64,000 nt of DNA from [Mycobacterium] zoologicum (GCF_020172665.1 NZ_CP083985.1:2534953-2598952); one strand, 5' to 3'. Numbered from the stretch's first letter, positions 1 to 11,492 are shown. Notes: generated by a model not told the origin, from the letters alone. Numbers and translations are program-made.

Positions 1-1353
1 TGCTGCCGCGGCCGCCGAGGCAGCCTCCGGGGTGGGCGATTTCTTCTTGGCGCTGTCCGCGGCGGCGGCGTGGGCGCCGAGCCCTGAGCCGAAGTCGATT
101 CCGGGTCCGCCCCCGACGAGGTAGGGAAAGACCGGCAGGCCCGCGGACACGGCCGGCGGCGGCGCGGGCGCGGGAGGCCCCGGGGCCGCGCCGGCGGGAA
201 CGGCGGCCGGCGGCGGGGCGGGCGGAGGCGGTGCCGTCGCCACCGCCGAGCCGACGGCGAGCGCCGGGACGTCCGCGAGGACGGGCGGGGTCAGCGGGCC
301 CACCGGAGCAGCGGCAACGGCGCCCGGCAACGGCCCGGTCAGCCCGGCCAGGCCGGCGAGGCCACCCAGGCCACCGGCCGGTGCCACCACGGCACCCGCC
401 GCGGCGGCGATCAGCGCCGGGGACTGACTGATTGTGGTCGCCAGCTGGGCTATGTGGGTGGGCCAGTCGAACAGCGCCAGGGCTGCGATGTACTGCAGCG
501 CCGGAATGATCTGACTCGGGTTCTGGGCAATGTTCAGGAAGTCCTCGAACAGTTCCAGTGAGCGCGCGAGGTACCAGATCGGTTGGGCGGCATTGGAATA
601 GTAGTCGTAGACCTGACCGTTGAGAGTGCCGGCTGCTGGATTCCAATTGATCCCGAGGTTCTGCAGGAAGTGCGACACGGCGGTGGTCAGCGCGTTGGAG
701 ATCATCGGGTCGTGAGCGGTCACGCCGTCTTGGATGCCAAGGCTTTTCAGGATCGGATCGAGGAATTCGAGCAGACCCTGTAGCGGATTGCCCGACGACG
801 GCGATTGCGATGAGGCCGCGGCGGACTTCTGGATCGGGACCGTCGCGGCGACAGCAGGGGTCGCTGCCGCGCAGACTTCGCAGACCCCCTGGTAGGTCGC
901 CATCGTGGTGGCGGCCTGCACCCACATCCGGAAGTAGTCGGCTTCATTGAGCGCGATCGGGATGGTGTTGATCCCGAAGAAGTTGGTCGCCACCAACACT
1001 CCGTGGGTGGCGTGGTTGGCGGCCAGCTCCGCCAACGTCGGCATGGTGGCGAGCGCGGTGACATAGGCGGCTGCCGCCTCTTCCTGCGCCGCCGCCATCC
1101 GGGCGCTGTCTGCGCCGGCCTGGTTCAACCACGCCAGATACGGCTGGTGCGCTGCTTGGTATTGCTCACCGGCCGCGCCCTGCCAGAACCCGGCCGACAC
1201 CAATGTCACCAGGGCGGCCAGTTCCTCGGCGACGGTGGCGTACTCCGCGCTGAGCGCCGACCACGCCGCCGCCGCCGCGAAGAGCGGACCGGGGCCCGGC
1301 CCGGCGCCGAGCAAGGTCGAATGCACCTCCGGCGGCGAAGCCATCCACAACAT
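1..1353 (-). CDS. PPE family protein (3' end outside window)
   Basis: PPE proteins are mycobacterial type VII (ESX) secretion substrates exported as PE/PPE pairs. The frame is open to the window edge, so 451 residues are visible and the C-terminus is missing. The start ATG gives [13 protein letters not shown], the family N-terminus; a GTG three codons upstream is possible. The first ~150 residues are the helical PPE domain ([26 protein letters not shown]). A middle region (NWNPAAGTLNGQVYDYY) and an Ala/Pro-rich tail with YLVGGGPG follow. It is a paralogue of the neighbouring PPE gene in the same orientation, 60 bp away. No PE partner is visible. Family is certain; the cargo role is unknown. 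Confidence 0.9.
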   Translation of the reverse strand, partial: MLWMASPPEVHSTLLGAGPGPGPLFAAAAAWSALSAEYATVAEELAALVTLVSAGFWQGAAGEQYQAAHQPYLAWLNQAGADSARMAAAQEEAAAAYVTALATMPTLAELAANHATHGVLVATNFFGINTIPIALNEADYFRMWVQAATTMATYQGVCEVCAAATPAVAATVPIQKSAAASSQSPSSGNPLQGLLEFLDPILKSLGIQDGVTAHDPMISNALTTAVSHFLQNLGINWNPAAGTLNGQVYDYYSNAAQPIWYLARSLELFEDFLNIAQNPSQIIPALQYIAALALFDWPTHIAQLATTISQSPALIAAAAGAVVAPAGGLGGLAGLAGLTGPLPGAVAAAPVGPLTPPVLADVPALAVGSAVATAPPPPAPPPAAVPAGAAPGPPAPAPPPAVSAGLPVFPYLVGGGPGIDFGSGLGAHAAAADSAKKKSPTPEAASAAAAA

Positions 1354-1413
1354 CTCGAACACAATAATTCATAGTCTCAAAGACTATTGTTCGGTTACCC
1401 GAACTCCGTGTCG

Positions 1414-3078
1414 TCAGTTGCCTTCGAGCTCTCGGCGCTGCCAGGTGCCGGGGAGTAACGGCATCCGGGGTCCGTCGTCATACGTACCGCCGGTCGACAC
1501 CGTCAATCCCGTGGCCGGCGCGTCCTCGCGGGTCGAGCTCCCGGTGATCCCACCCAGCTGAGCACCCCGCGCTGACGCCGTCACCGGCTGTTCGGGTTCG
1601 CCCCCCGGATCGGCCCAATCCGGCTTCAGCTCGACGGTGAGGTCCATGACTCCGTCGCCGGACCGGTGCTTCGTGACGCGCCGACGGCGACGGGCCAGTC
1701 GTTGCTCCCTTCCGGCCTCGGCCGCTGCGGCAACCGCGGCCGAACCGCGCGGCTCAGCAGACTTGCGCGACGCACCCGCCCCGGTAGTCATGCCCGAACC
1801 GGTTCCGATACCCGGCGGGCCGAGCAGATAGGGCAGGAAGGTGGCCGAGGCGACCGAGCCCGCCCCGACCGGAGGCGCCGGAGGCGGCGGGCCGCCGACT
1901 CCACCGGCGGCCGGCACCGGGGCCGGCGCGGGTGCAGGGGCCGGTGCGGGCGGAACCGCAGGTGTCGTCGAGGCCGAGAACGCCGGCAGAAGATCCGGCA
2001 CCGCCACGATCGGTACCGTCGCGGGCGCCGGTGGGGGCAGCGCGGCCAGGCCCGCCAATCCCGCCAGGCCGCCCGCGGCCCCCAACGGCGCGACGGCCGG
2101 GACGGCCAGCGCGGCGATCAGGGCGGGGTTCTCCGCCAGGAATTGGGCCACCTCAAGAATGTGGGTCGGGAAGTCGAACAACTGCCAGCTGATGAACCAT
2201 TGGATGGCCTGCACCGGGTTCTGGGAGAGCAGCTGGCCGAAGTATTGGAAGTCCTCCAGCAGTTCCAGCGCCCGTGCGACCCAAAAGCTCAGTTGCGCCG
2301 GATGGGTGTAGTAGTCGTAGTCGAATCCGTTGAGGGTGCCTCCCGATGGGTTCCAGTTGTACCCGAAGTTCTGCAAGATCTGTGCGAGGTACTGGTCGAA
2401 CCCGTTGGAGATCGTCGGATCGTGGGCCAGCTGGCTGTTGCCGATCCCCAGCTTCTGCAACTCGTCCACCAGCCACTGCGGAAGACCCAGCGGGTTCTCG
2501 TCGTCGTCGGCCGACTGCGCCTGTGTCGCATCTGTTTTCACGATCTGCGGCGCCGGGGCGGTCTGGGGAACCGAGGCGACGGCGCTGCCCGCAACGGCCT
2601 GGTAAGTGCCCATGACGGTAGCGGCCTGCACCCACATCCGGCCGTAGTCGGCCTCGTTGAGCGCGATCGGAATGGTGTTGATTCCGAAGAAGTTCGTCGC
2701 CACCAGCACCCCGTGGGTGGCGTGGTTGGCCGCCAGCTCGGCCATCGTCGGCATCGCCGCCAGCGCACTGACATAGGACCCGGCAGCCGTCTCGAGCTGG
2801 ACCGCCGACGCAGCGCTGTCCGCGGAGGCCTGATTCAGCCACGCCAGATACGGGGCATGGGCGGCCACATACGATTCGGCGCTGGGCCCCTGGTATGCCC
2901 CGGACTGCACCGCCCCCAACACCGCGGTCAGTTCGTCGGCCACCGCGGTGTACTCGTTGCTCAGCAGCGACCACGCCGCCGCCGAGGCCAGCAGTGGGCC
3001 GGGCCCGGACCCGGAGCTCAACAACGCCGAATGCACTTCCGGCGGCGACGCCATCCAGATCGGCGCAGCTGCGGTCAC
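1414..3078 (-). CDS. PPE family protein
   Basis: Probable ESX-exported surface protein. The chosen GTG gives [17 protein letters not shown], the canonical PPE start, with GGGTGG about 7 nt upstream. An in-frame GTG at 3141 would add 21 atypical residues and has no ribosome site. The PPE domain covers about residues 1-160 with [12 protein letters not shown] and [12 protein letters not shown]. The middle shares [17 protein letters not shown] with the downstream paralogue. An Ala-Pro repeat follows ([13 protein letters not shown]), then [13 protein letters not shown], and the C-terminus reads LLPGTWQ. The length, 554 residues, is long for the family. Pairing with a PE protein is expected from family knowledge, but no PE gene is adjacent. 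Confidence 0.88.
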   Translation of the reverse strand: MTAAAPIWMASPPEVHSALLSSGSGPGPLLASAAAWSLLSNEYTAVADELTAVLGAVQSGAYQGPSAESYVAAHAPYLAWLNQASADSAASAVQLETAAGSYVSALAAMPTMAELAANHATHGVLVATNFFGINTIPIALNEADYGRMWVQAATVMGTYQAVAGSAVASVPQTAPAPQIVKTDATQAQSADDDENPLGLPQWLVDELQKLGIGNSQLAHDPTISNGFDQYLAQILQNFGYNWNPSGGTLNGFDYDYYTHPAQLSFWVARALELLEDFQYFGQLLSQNPVQAIQWFISWQLFDFPTHILEVAQFLAENPALIAALAVPAVAPLGAAGGLAGLAGLAALPPPAPATVPIVAVPDLLPAFSASTTPAVPPAPAPAPAPAPVPAAGGVGGPPPPAPPVGAGSVASATFLPYLLGPPGIGTGSGMTTGAGASRKSAEPRGSAAVAAAAEAGREQRLARRRRRVTKHRSGDGVMDLTVELKPDWADPGGEPEQPVTASARGAQLGGITGSSTREDAPATGLTVSTGGTYDDGPRMPLLPGTWQRRELEGN

Positions 3079-3276
3079 CGTCGGCCACCCGATGAATTGT
3101 TGAACATGATTTTCATTATCGGCAAATTCAATACCGGCCACGCCGTCCGCACAAGGCGCTGCGCCCTCGTGTTACCTGCACTACTGCTGTGTCATCAATG
3201 GACGGGCTGAAACAAGCATTCACATGCCGATTCGGCAAGTAGGGCTTGGACCACAAGCAGGGCTTAGACCAACGGT

Positions 3277-4200
3277 CTAGAACAGGGTAGGCAGCCCGAT
3301 GGCCGAGTCCACCGCGAGCGCGCAGAACACCACGGCCAGATAGTTGTTCGACTGCAGGAACAGCCGCAGCGGCTTGACCGGCTCACCGCGGCGCACCCCG
3401 GCGTAGAGCTGGTGGGCCATGGTCAGGAACCAGGCCCCGGCCGCCGCCGCGACCGCCGCGTACAGCCACCCGGCGGCGGGAACCAGCGCCAGCGTGGCGG
3501 CCACCGTCGCCCAGGTGTAGAGCACGATGCGGTGGGTGACCACGCGTTCGCTGGCCACCACCGGCAGCATCGGCACACCGGCTGCCGCGTAGTCGTCCTT
3601 GTAGCGCATCGCCAGCGCCCAGGTGTGCGGCGGAGTCCAGAAGAAGATCACCAGGAACATCACCAGCGCGGGCCAGCCGATGGTGCCCGTCACCGCGGAC
3701 CAGCCGATCACCACCGGCATGCAGCCGGCCGCACCGCCCCACACCACGTTCTGTGAGGTGTGCCGCTTGAGCAGCATCGAGTAGACCAGCACGTAGAACG
3801 CGATGGTGGCCATGGCCAAGATGCCCGACATCGGGTTGGTGGTGCGCCACAGCCAGGCGAACGAGACCGCGGACAGCATCAGGCCGAAGATCAGCGCGTT
3901 GCGTGTCGGCACCGCGTCGCGGGCCAGCGGCCGGCGGGCCGTGCGCTTCATCACCTTGTCGATGTCGGCGTCGACGACACAGTTCAGCGCGTGCGCCCCG
4001 GCGGCGGCCAGCATGCCGCCGATCATGGTGTTGAAGATCAGCAGCGGATTGACGTTGCCGCGATCGGCCAACAGCATGGCCGGAATGGTGGTAACCAGCA
4101 GCAACTCGATGATCCGCGGCTTGGTCAGCGACAGGTACGCCAGCAACGTGGAACGTATTGCGCGGATGCGGCGCGGCGCGACGCCCTCGCGAATACTCAC
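3277..4200 (-). CDS. ctaB: protoheme IX farnesyltransferase (heme O synthase)
   Basis: Transfers a farnesyl group to protoheme IX to make heme O for the aa3 cytochrome oxidase; an integral membrane UbiA-family enzyme. The protein (307 aa, usual ~308) has the prenyl-diphosphate motif [19 protein letters not shown] and the C-terminal [15 protein letters not shown] block, with about eight hydrophobic spans. GTG at 4200 is chosen because AGGAG lies 7 nt upstream and it gives [11 protein letters not shown], like mycobacterial CtaB; the frame stays open upstream to about 4485 but without homology. It is divergent from tkt, an arrangement conserved in mycobacteria. Confidence 0.97.
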   Translation of the reverse strand: MSIREGVAPRRIRAIRSTLLAYLSLTKPRIIELLLVTTIPAMLLADRGNVNPLLIFNTMIGGMLAAAGAHALNCVVDADIDKVMKRTARRPLARDAVPTRNALIFGLMLSAVSFAWLWRTTNPMSGILAMATIAFYVLVYSMLLKRHTSQNVVWGGAAGCMPVVIGWSAVTGTIGWPALVMFLVIFFWTPPHTWALAMRYKDDYAAAGVPMLPVVASERVVTHRIVLYTWATVAATLALVPAAGWLYAAVAAAAGAWFLTMAHQLYAGVRRGEPVKPLRLFLQSNNYLAVVFCALAVDSAIGLPTLF

Positions 4201-4298
4201 GTGATGACTCCTTGGATGACAGCAGCGACGGCAGCGTCTACTACGGACGATGGTAGACCGCGTGGCCGGGCCCGCCGAATCGCAGGGTCGATTCGCAC

Positions 4299-4304
4299 TA
4301 GGCT
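4299..4304 (+). promoter_or_regulatory. candidate -10 element for tkt (leaderless start)
   Basis: TAGGCT fits the mycobacterial TANNNT -10 pattern and lies 8 nt before the tkt GTG, so transcription would begin at or within about 2 nt of the start codon. No Shine-Dalgarno sequence is visible between it and the GTG. Leaderless mRNAs are common in mycobacteria; the assignment here is inference. Confidence 0.4.
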
Positions 4305-4312
4305 TGGCGTTC

Positions 4313-6403
4313 GTGACCACTGCTGCAGAGATCTCCGCCCTGACCCGACCGCACCACCCGAGCGACTGGGCCGACATCGACTCCGTGGCGGTCGACACCG
4401 CCCGGGTACTGGCCGCCGACGCGGTACAGAAGGTCGGCAACGGCCATCCCGGCACCGCGATGAGCCTCGCTCCCCTGGCGTACACGCTGTTCCAGCGGGT
4501 GATGCGGCACGACCCGTCGGACCCGCACTGGCTCGGCCGCGACCGCTTCGTACTCTCCCCCGGCCACTCCTGCCTGACCCTCTACATCCAGCTGTACCTG
4601 GGTGGCTTCGGTCTGGAGCTGGCCGACATCGAGGCACTGCGCACCTGGGGTTCCAAGACCCCCGGCCACCCGGAGTTCCGGCACACCAAGGGCGTGGAGA
4701 TCACCACCGGCCCGCTCGGGCAGGGCCTGGCCTCCTCGGTCGGCATGGCGATGGCCGCCCGCTACGAGCGCGGCCTGTTCGATCCCGACGCGGCGCCGGG
4801 CACCAGCCCGTTCGACCACTACGTCTACGTGATCGCCTCCGACGGCGACATCGAGGAAGGCGTGACCAGCGAGGCGTCGTCGCTGGCGGGCGTGCAGCAG
4901 CTCGGCAACCTGATCGTGTTCTACGACCACAACAAGATCTCCATCGAGGACGACACCGCGATCGCCTTGTGCGAGGACACCGCCGCCCGCTACCGGGCCT
5001 ACGGCTGGCACGTCCAGGAAGTCGAGGGCGGCGAGAACGTCACCGGCATCGAGGAGGCCATCGCGGCGGCCCAGGCCGTCACCGACAAGCCGTCGTTCAT
5101 CTCGGTGCGCACGATCATCGGCTACCCCGCCCCGAGCAAGATGAACACCGGCGGCATTCACGGCTCGGCGCTGGGCGCCGACGAGGTGGCGGCCACCAAG
5201 AAGGCGCTCGGGTTCGACCCCGACAAGACGTTCGACGTCTCCGACGACGTCATCACCCACACCCGCTCGCTGGTGGCCCGGGGCAAAAAGGCCCGTGACG
5301 AGTGGCAGGCCGGGTTCGACGACTGGGCGGCGCGGGAGCCGCAGCGCAAAGCCCTGCTCGACCGGCTGCTGGCCGGTGAACTGCCGGCGGGCTGGGACGC
5401 CGAGCTGCCGTACTGGGAGCCCGGCTCCAAGGACATCGCAACCCGCGCCGCGTCCGGCAAAGTGCTTTCCGCCGTGGGTCCGAAGCTGCCCGAACTGTGG
5501 GGCGGCTCAGCCGATCTGGCCGGCAGCAACAACACCACGATGGACGGTGTGAAGTCATTCGGGCCGGCGTCGATCTCCACCGGCGAGTACACCGCCGATC
5601 CCTACGGCCGCACCCTGCACTTCGGCATCCGCGAGCACGCGATGGGCTCGATTCTGTCCGGCATCGTGCTGCACGGGCCGACCCGCGCTTATGGCGGGAC
5701 ATTCCTGCAGTTCTCCGACTACATGCGGCCGGCGGTGCGGTTGGCGGCGCTGATGGACATCGACCCGATCTACGTGTGGACCCACGACTCGATCGGCCTG
5801 GGCGAGGACGGCCCGACTCACCAGCCCATTGAGCACCTGGCCGCGCTGCGCGCGATCCCGCGGTTGTCGGTGGTGCGTCCGGCCGATGCCAACGAGACCG
5901 CCTACGCCTGGCGCACGGTGCTGGCCCGCGGCGCCGACAGCGGCCCGGTCGGCCTGATCCTGACCCGCCAGAACGTGCCGGTGCTGGCCGGCACCGACGC
6001 CGACGGGGTGGCCCGCGGCGGCTACGTGCTCAGCGAAGCGGCCGGCGGTGACCCCGACGTGGTGCTGATCGCCACCGGTTCTGAGGTGCAGCTGGCCGTA
6101 GAAGCACAGAAATTGTTGGCTGACAAGGACATCAAGGCCCGGGTGGTGTCGATGCCGTGTATGGAGTGGTTCGAGGCCCAGCCGGCCTCCTACCGCGACC
6201 AGGTGCTGCCGCCGGCGCTGCGCGCGCGGGTCGCCGTCGAGGCCGGCATCGCCCAGTGCTGGCATAAGCTGGTGGGCGACGCCGGGCAGATTGTTTCGAT
6301 CGAGCATTTCGGGGCATCCGCGGACTACAAGACTCTGTTCCGGGAGTTCGGATTCACCCCCGAAGCCGTCGTCGCGGCCGCAGAACGTGCCCTGAACAAC
6401 TGA
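4313..6403 (+). CDS. tkt: transketolase
   Basis: Thiamine-diphosphate enzyme of the non-oxidative pentose phosphate pathway, moving two-carbon units between sugar phosphates; also produces erythrose 4-phosphate. 696 aa (family ~700). The TPP-binding region [15 protein letters not shown], the substrate histidines in [10 protein letters not shown] and [15 protein letters not shown], and the C-terminal domain are all present. GTG at 4313 gives [13 protein letters not shown], matching mycobacterial Tkt; an upstream in-frame start at 4250 is rejected because it adds unrelated residues. First gene of the tkt-tal-zwf-opcA-pgl operon, 16 bp before tal. Confidence 0.98.
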   Translation: MTTAAEISALTRPHHPSDWADIDSVAVDTARVLAADAVQKVGNGHPGTAMSLAPLAYTLFQRVMRHDPSDPHWLGRDRFVLSPGHSCLTLYIQLYLGGFGLELADIEALRTWGSKTPGHPEFRHTKGVEITTGPLGQGLASSVGMAMAARYERGLFDPDAAPGTSPFDHYVYVIASDGDIEEGVTSEASSLAGVQQLGNLIVFYDHNKISIEDDTAIALCEDTAARYRAYGWHVQEVEGGENVTGIEEAIAAAQAVTDKPSFISVRTIIGYPAPSKMNTGGIHGSALGADEVAATKKALGFDPDKTFDVSDDVITHTRSLVARGKKARDEWQAGFDDWAAREPQRKALLDRLLAGELPAGWDAELPYWEPGSKDIATRAASGKVLSAVGPKLPELWGGSADLAGSNNTTMDGVKSFGPASISTGEYTADPYGRTLHFGIREHAMGSILSGIVLHGPTRAYGGTFLQFSDYMRPAVRLAALMDIDPIYVWTHDSIGLGEDGPTHQPIEHLAALRAIPRLSVVRPADANETAYAWRTVLARGADSGPVGLILTRQNVPVLAGTDADGVARGGYVLSEAAGGDPDVVLIATGSEVQLAVEAQKLLADKDIKARVVSMPCMEWFEAQPASYRDQVLPPALRARVAVEAGIAQCWHKLVGDAGQIVSIEHFGASADYKTLFREFGFTPEAVVAAAERALNN

Positions 6404-6419
6404 GAAGGAGCGCCGTCTT

Positions 6420-7535
6420 ATGACTCAGAACCCCAACCTCGCCGCGCTGAGCGCCGCCGGAGTCTCGGTGTGGCTGGACGACCTGTCCCGTGACCGGCTC
6501 ACCTCGGGCAACCTCGCCGAGCTCGCCGAGACCCGCAGCGTGGTAGGGGTGACCACGAACCCGACCATCTTCCAGAAGGCACTGGAGAAGGGCCACGCCT
6601 ACGACAGCCAGGTGGCCGAGTTGGCCGCCCGCGGCGCCGACGTGGACGCCGTGATCCGCACCGTCACCACCGATGACGTCCGCGACGCGTGCGACGTGCT
6701 GCGCCCGGCCTGGGAGGCCTCCAACGGGGTGGACGGCCGGGTCTCCATCGAGGTCGACCCGCGCTTGGCCCACGACACCGACAAGACGATCCTGCAGGCC
6801 GTCGAGCTGTGGAAGATCGTCGACCGGCCCAACCTGTTCATCAAGATCCCTGCCACCAAGGCGGGCCTTCCGGCGATCACCGCGGTACTGGCCGAGGGGA
6901 TTTCGGTCAACGTCACGCTGATCTTCTCCGTGCAGCGGCACCGCGAGGTGATGGACGCCTACCTGGCCGGCTTGAAGGCCGCCAGGTCCGGTGGCCACGA
7001 CCTGTCGAAGCTGCACTCGGTGGCGTCGTTCTTCGTCTCCCGGGTGGACACCGAGATCGACGCCCGACTGGAGAAGATCGGCTCCGAGGCGGCTCTGGCC
7101 CTGCGCGGCAAGGCCGGTGTGGCCAACGCCCGGCTGGCCTACGCCGCCTACGAAGAGGTCTTCGGCGGTGCCACGTTCGCCGCGCTGGCCGCCGACGGCG
7201 CTCGGGTTCAGCGGCCACTGTGGGCGTCGACCGGGGTGAAGAACCCGGCCTATCCCGACACCCTCTATGTCACCGAGCTGGTGGCCCCGCACACCGTCAA
7301 CACGTTGCCGGAGAACACGATTGAGGCCGTCGCCGATCACGGCGAGATCCGCGGTGACACCGTCAGCGGCACCGGTGCGGCCGCACAGCAGGTCTTCGAT
7401 CAGCTGGTCGCGATAGGCATCGACATCCCGGACGTGTTCAAGGTCCTCGAAACCGAGGGGGTCGAGAAGTTCGAGAAGTCGTGGGCCGAACTTCTCGAAG
7501 CCACCCAGACCCGCCTCGAGGCCGCCTCGAAATGA
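6420..7535 (+). CDS. tal: transaldolase
   Basis: Transfers a dihydroxyacetone unit between sedoheptulose 7-phosphate and glyceraldehyde 3-phosphate. 371 aa, the longer actinobacterial type. The Schiff-base lysine lies in [12 protein letters not shown], and [13 protein letters not shown] is the N-terminal family signature. A clear AGAAGGAG ribosome site precedes the ATG. The stop overlaps the zwf start by 4 nt, indicating translational coupling in the pentose-phosphate operon. Confidence 0.98.
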   Translation: MTQNPNLAALSAAGVSVWLDDLSRDRLTSGNLAELAETRSVVGVTTNPTIFQKALEKGHAYDSQVAELAARGADVDAVIRTVTTDDVRDACDVLRPAWEASNGVDGRVSIEVDPRLAHDTDKTILQAVELWKIVDRPNLFIKIPATKAGLPAITAVLAEGISVNVTLIFSVQRHREVMDAYLAGLKAARSGGHDLSKLHSVASFFVSRVDTEIDARLEKIGSEAALALRGKAGVANARLAYAAYEEVFGGATFAALAADGARVQRPLWASTGVKNPAYPDTLYVTELVAPHTVNTLPENTIEAVADHGEIRGDTVSGTGAAAQQVFDQLVAIGIDIPDVFKVLETEGVEKFEKSWAELLEATQTRLEAASK

Positions 7536-9085
7536 CCGGGGCAGCCGCTCGCTCTGACGCAGCGCCGTGGCTGAACCCGTTGCGGGACAAGCGCGATAAA
7601 CGCCTGCCCCGCATCGCAGGTCCGTGCGGGGTGGTGATCTTCGGGGTCACCGGCGACCTGGCCCGCAAGAAGCTGATGCCGGCGATCTACGACCTGGCCA
7701 ACCGGGGCATGCTGCCGCCCACCTTCGCCCTGGTCGGTTTCGCCCGCCGCGACTGGGCCGACGAGAACTTCGCCGACGTGGTCTACCAGGCCGTCAAGGA
7801 GCATGCTCGCACCCCGTTCCGTCAGGCCGTGTGGGATCGGCTGGCTGCCGGATTCCGGTTCGTGGCCGGCACGTTCGACGACGACGATGCGTTTGCCCGG
7901 TTGTCGAAGACCCTGGAGGATCTGGACGCCGAACGGGGCACCGGCGGCAATCACGCGTTCTACCTGTCGATTCCGCCCGCGGCGTTCCCGGTGGTGTGCG
8001 AGAAGCTGCACGCCTCGGGGTTGGCCCGCCCGCGCGATGGCCGCTGGAGCAGGGTGGTGATCGAGAAGCCGTTCGGCCATGACCTTTCCAGCGCTCGTGA
8101 GCTCAACGCAGTGGTCAACCGCGTCTTCCCGGAGGAGTCGGTGTTCCGCATCGACCACTACCTGGGCAAGGAGACGGTGCAGAACATCCTGGCGCTGCGC
8201 TTCGCCAATCAGTTGTTCGATCCGATCTGGAACGCCAACTACGTCGACCACGTCCAGATCACCATGGCCGAAGACATCGGGCTGGGTGGCCGCGCCGGCT
8301 ACTACGACGGCATCGGCGCCGCCCGCGACGTGATCCAGAACCACCTGCTGCAGTTGCTGGCGCTGACCGCGATGGAGGAGCCGGTCAGCTTCTCCCCCAG
8401 CGAATTACAGGCCGAGAAGATCAAGGTGCTCTCGGCCACCAAGCTGGCGCAGCCGCTGGACGAGACCACCTCCCGCGGCCAGTACACCGGCGGCTGGCAG
8501 GGTGGCGAGCAGGTGGTCGGGCTGCTCGACGAAGAGGGGTTCGCTCGGGATTCGTCGACCGAGACCTATGCCGCCATCACGTTGGAGGTCGACACCCGGC
8601 GCTGGGCGGGGGTGCCGTTCTATCTGCGCACCGGCAAGCGGCTGGGGCGTCGGGTCACCGAGATCGCCCTGGTGTTCAAGCGGGCACCGCATCTGCCCTT
8701 CGATGCCACCATGACCGACGAACTGGGCAAGAACGCTCTGGTGATCCGGGTGCAGCCCGATGAGGGAATCACCTTGCGATTCGGGTCGAAGGTGCCCGGC
8801 AACCTCATGGAGGTGCGCGACGTCAACATGGACTTCTCCTACGGTTCGACGTTCTCCGAGGATTCGCCGGAGGCCTACGAACGGCTGATCCTGGATGTGC
8901 TGCTGGGTGAGCCGTCATTGTTCCCGGTCAATGCCGAGGTCGAATTGTCTTGGGAGATACTCGATCCGGTGCTAGACAATTGGGCCGAGCACGGCAGACC
9001 CGAGCAGTATCCGGCCGGCAGTTGGGGGCCGAGTTCGTCGTTCGAGATGCTGGCCCGCTCGGGCCGGGAATGGCGGCGGCCGTGA
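7532..9085 (+). CDS. zwf: glucose-6-phosphate 1-dehydrogenase
   Basis: Oxidises glucose 6-phosphate to 6-phosphogluconolactone with NADP+, the committed step of the oxidative pentose pathway. 517 aa. Nucleotide-binding motif [14 protein letters not shown] near residue 35 and active-site signature RIDHYLGKE are intact. The ATG at 7532 overlaps the tal stop and gives [13 protein letters not shown] followed by the conserved [14 protein letters not shown] block. It corresponds to Zwf2 of M. tuberculosis. Downstream opcA and pgl encode its assembly factor and the next enzyme. Confidence 0.97.
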   Translation: MTGAAARSDAAPWLNPLRDKRDKRLPRIAGPCGVVIFGVTGDLARKKLMPAIYDLANRGMLPPTFALVGFARRDWADENFADVVYQAVKEHARTPFRQAVWDRLAAGFRFVAGTFDDDDAFARLSKTLEDLDAERGTGGNHAFYLSIPPAAFPVVCEKLHASGLARPRDGRWSRVVIEKPFGHDLSSARELNAVVNRVFPEESVFRIDHYLGKETVQNILALRFANQLFDPIWNANYVDHVQITMAEDIGLGGRAGYYDGIGAARDVIQNHLLQLLALTAMEEPVSFSPSELQAEKIKVLSATKLAQPLDETTSRGQYTGGWQGGEQVVGLLDEEGFARDSSTETYAAITLEVDTRRWAGVPFYLRTGKRLGRRVTEIALVFKRAPHLPFDATMTDELGKNALVIRVQPDEGITLRFGSKVPGNLMEVRDVNMDFSYGSTFSEDSPEAYERLILDVLLGEPSLFPVNAEVELSWEILDPVLDNWAEHGRPEQYPAGSWGPSSSFEMLARSGREWRRP

Positions 9086-9140
9086 TTCGCGCCGCCGACG
9101 AGGCAGAACGAAGAATGAGCGATGCGGAGGAGCGGCGCCA

Positions 9141-10055
9141 ATGATCTTGGACCTGCCCGACACGTCCACCACGGCGATCAACAAGAAGCTCACCGAGTTG
9201 CGCGAGCAAGTCGGTGCGGGCAACACCGGACGGGTGCTGAGCCTGATCATCGCGGTGTCCGGCGATGCGCTGCTGGAGGAATCGATCGAGGCGGCCACCG
9301 TGGCCAGCCAGGAGCATCCATGCCGGGTGATCGTGGTCTGCACCGGCGATACCGGCGACACCGGCGACACGCGCCTGGACGCCCAGCTGCGGCTGTTCGG
9401 CGACGCCGGCGCCGGCGAGGTGGTGGTGTTGCGGCTGGCGGGCGAACTGGCCGCACACGCCGATGCGGCGGTGGTGCCGTTCCTGCTGCCCGACATCCCG
9501 GTGGTGGCCTGGTGGCCGCAGGCCGCTCCCGCCTCGCCCTCCGAGGACCCGTTGGGCGCGCTGGCGGTACGACGGATCACCGACGCCACCAACAGCACCG
9601 ACCCGCTCGCCGCGATCAAGGGCCGCCGCGACGGCTACCGCCCCGGCGACACCGACCTGTCCTGGAGCCGGATCACCTACTGGCGGGCGCTGCTGGCCTC
9701 CGCGCTGGATCAGCCGCCGTATGAGCCGGTCAATTCGGTGCTGGTCTCCGGGTTGTCGACCGAACCGGCCCTGGACATCCTGGCCGGCTGGCTGGCCAGC
9801 TGCATCGAGGGGCCGGTGCGCCGCGCCGTCGGAGAGCTGAAGATCGAGTTGGTGCGCGATAGCGAGACCGTCACGCTCAGCCGCCCCCAGGACGGGGTGG
9901 TGGCCACCTTGAGCCGCACCGGCCGGCCGGACGCACTGCTGCCGCTGCCGCGACGCGACACCTCCGAGTGTCTGGCCGAGGATCTGCGCCGGCTGGATCA
10001 GGACGTCATCTACGGCGCCGCCCTGCGCGGTCTGGAAAGGGTGGAGTACCAGTGA
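9141..10055 (+). CDS. opcA: glucose-6-phosphate dehydrogenase assembly protein OpcA
   Basis: OpcA activates or assembles glucose-6-phosphate dehydrogenase in actinobacteria and cyanobacteria. 304 aa, the expected size. The N-terminus [17 protein letters not shown] and the [16 protein letters not shown] block are typical. AGGAG lies upstream of the ATG. It sits 55 bp after zwf and overlaps the pgl start by 4 nt. Codons 68-76 are three copies of a 9-bp unit encoding Thr-Gly-Asp, a small in-frame tandem repeat in a surface-loop-like segment. Confidence 0.96.
   Translation: MILDLPDTSTTAINKKLTELREQVGAGNTGRVLSLIIAVSGDALLEESIEAATVASQEHPCRVIVVCTGDTGDTGDTRLDAQLRLFGDAGAGEVVVLRLAGELAAHADAAVVPFLLPDIPVVAWWPQAAPASPSEDPLGALAVRRITDATNSTDPLAAIKGRRDGYRPGDTDLSWSRITYWRALLASALDQPPYEPVNSVLVSGLSTEPALDILAGWLASCIEGPVRRAVGELKIELVRDSETVTLSRPQDGVVATLSRTGRPDALLPLPRRDTSECLAEDLRRLDQDVIYGAALRGLERVEYQ
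9342..9368 (+). repeat. 9-bp tandem repeat x3 inside opcA
   Basis: ACCGGCGAT followed by two copies of ACCGGCGAC, in frame, coding Thr-Gly-Asp three times. Copy number could vary by slippage without breaking the frame. Confidence 0.8.
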
Positions 10056-10804
10056 CACCCACGACGACCGTCGTGCAGATCTACCCCGACGCCGACGAGC
10101 TGGTGGCCGCCACCGGGGATCGGCTCGCCGATGCGATCGAAGCCGCGGTCGCCGACCGGGGCCGGGCGCTGATCGTGCTGACCGGGGGCGGCAACGGGAT
10201 CGCGCTGCTGCACCGGCTCGGCGAGCATGCCGGACGCATTGACTGGACCCGGGTGCACCTGTTCTTCGGCGACGACCGGTTCGTCCCCGCCGACGACGCC
10301 GACCGCAACGCCAAGCAGGCCCGCGACGCCCTGTTGGGCCGCATCGACATCCCGGCGGACAACGTGCACGCCATGCCCGCCAGTGACGGCCCGGCCGGCG
10401 ACGACCTGGACGCCGCCGCACTGGCCTACCAGCAGGTGCTGGCCGCCAATGCCGCACCCGGCCAGCCCGCACCGGATTTCGACGTGCACCTGTTGGGGAT
10501 GGGCGGCGAGGGCCACATCAACTCGCTGTTCCCCGATACCGATGCGGTGCGCGAGACGGTCCGGCTGGTGGTCGGGGTGCCCGACTCGCCCAAGCCCCCG
10601 CCGCGGCGTATCACGCTGACATTGCCGGCCGTGCGGCGCTCCCGCCAGGTCTGGCTGGTGGTCGCCGGCGAAGCCAAGGCCGAAGCGGTGGCCGCCGCGA
10701 TCGGCGGCGCCGACCCGGTTCAGGTGCCGGCGGCCGGTGCGGTGGGCCGCGAACAGACGGTGTGGCTGCTCGACGCGGCCGCGGCCTCGCGGTTGTCGCA
10801 GTGA
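10052..10804 (+). CDS. pgl: 6-phosphogluconolactonase
   Basis: Hydrolyses 6-phosphogluconolactone to 6-phosphogluconate. 250 aa, usual length ~247. [11 protein letters not shown] and [13 protein letters not shown] are the NagB/Pgl-fold substrate motifs; [13 protein letters not shown] contains the catalytic histidine region. The GTG at 10052 overlaps the opcA stop (GTGA); longer upstream reading in the same frame lies entirely within opcA. Last enzyme gene of the operon. M. tuberculosis calls the orthologue devB. Confidence 0.96.
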   Translation: MTPTTTVVQIYPDADELVAATGDRLADAIEAAVADRGRALIVLTGGGNGIALLHRLGEHAGRIDWTRVHLFFGDDRFVPADDADRNAKQARDALLGRIDIPADNVHAMPASDGPAGDDLDAAALAYQQVLAANAAPGQPAPDFDVHLLGMGGEGHINSLFPDTDAVRETVRLVVGVPDSPKPPPRRITLTLPAVRRSRQVWLVVAGEAKAEAVAAAIGGADPVQVPAAGAVGREQTVWLLDAAAASRLSQ

Positions 10805-10825
10805 GCACGACGTCGACACGCCATA

Positions 10826-11224
10826 ATGGCTCGCATGGCTGACAGGACCGCGGGCACCGGCCCCGAACGCAGACGGCTCAAGACCCTCGCCCAGGCGGCA
10901 CTGAACGCCGACGTGACAGTCGGACAGCTCGAAGACGTCCTCGGCGGCCTGGGCACCACGATGGGTGAGCTGAACAGTTCCCTGGTCGGTCTCAACGCCA
11001 CCGTCGAACGTCTGGGCAACGGGCTGGATCATCTGGAGGCGACGATGGCCAGCCTCGACGACCTGGCCCGGCGGCTGGTTGCGCTGATCGAACCGGTGGA
11101 GGCCATCGTCAGCCGGATCGACTACCTCGTCGAGGTCGGCGAGACCGCGATGTCGCCGCTGGCGGCGACCGAGAACGCGGTGCGCGGCATGTTCAACGCC
11201 ATGCGCAACCGCGTCGTGCGTTAG
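10826..11224 (+). CDS. conserved mycobacterial small protein (Rv1444c-like)
   Basis: 132 aa, function unknown. Charged N-terminus, then a long helical/coiled segment (about residues 30-100) with heptad-like leucines such as TMGELNSSLVGLNATVERL, no membrane span, no cysteines. It follows pgl by 21 bp in the same orientation, as Rv1444c does in M. tuberculosis, so it may be cotranscribed with the pentose-phosphate genes. An alternative ATG three codons downstream (10835) is possible; neither has a clear ribosome site. Its 3' end overlaps the convergent secG stop by 4 nt. Confidence 0.8.
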   Translation: MARMADRTAGTGPERRRLKTLAQAALNADVTVGQLEDVLGGLGTTMGELNSSLVGLNATVERLGNGLDHLEATMASLDDLARRLVALIEPVEAIVSRIDYLVEVGETAMSPLAATENAVRGMFNAMRNRVVR

Positions 11225-11463
11225 AAGTGATTCTGGTACTTGATCAGCAGGCCGACCGCAATGATCGACACCAGCCAGATGGCGATGACGAAGTAGGTCA
11301 GCCGGTCCAGGTTCTTCTCGACCACGGTCGAGCCCGACAGGCTGGACTGCACGCCGCCACCGAACAGGGTTGACAGGCCGCCGCCCTTGGCGCGGTGCAG
11401 CAGCACCAGCAGGATCACCAGCAGGCTGGTGATCACCAAGAGGATCTGCAGCGTCAAAATCAT
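11221..11463 (-). CDS. secG: preprotein translocase subunit SecG
   Basis: Small membrane subunit of the SecYEG translocon. 80 aa with two transmembrane helices (about residues 2-22 and 55-74) flanking the conserved loop HRAKGGGLSTLFGGG. The length is right for actinobacterial SecG (~77). Convergent with, and overlapping, the preceding plus-strand gene; tpiA lies 29 bp upstream on the same strand. Confidence 0.96.
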   Translation of the reverse strand: MILTLQILLVITSLLVILLVLLHRAKGGGLSTLFGGGVQSSLSGSTVVEKNLDRLTYFVIAIWLVSIIAVGLLIKYQNHF

Positions 11464-11492
11464 GCCGCTACCCTACCGTTTCCCGGCTTTGG

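Noticed and set aside
1666-3210. 514-residue plus-strand frame opposite the PPE gene
   Set aside because: Arg-rich composition typical of the complement of a GC-rich gene; no domain, no ribosome site.
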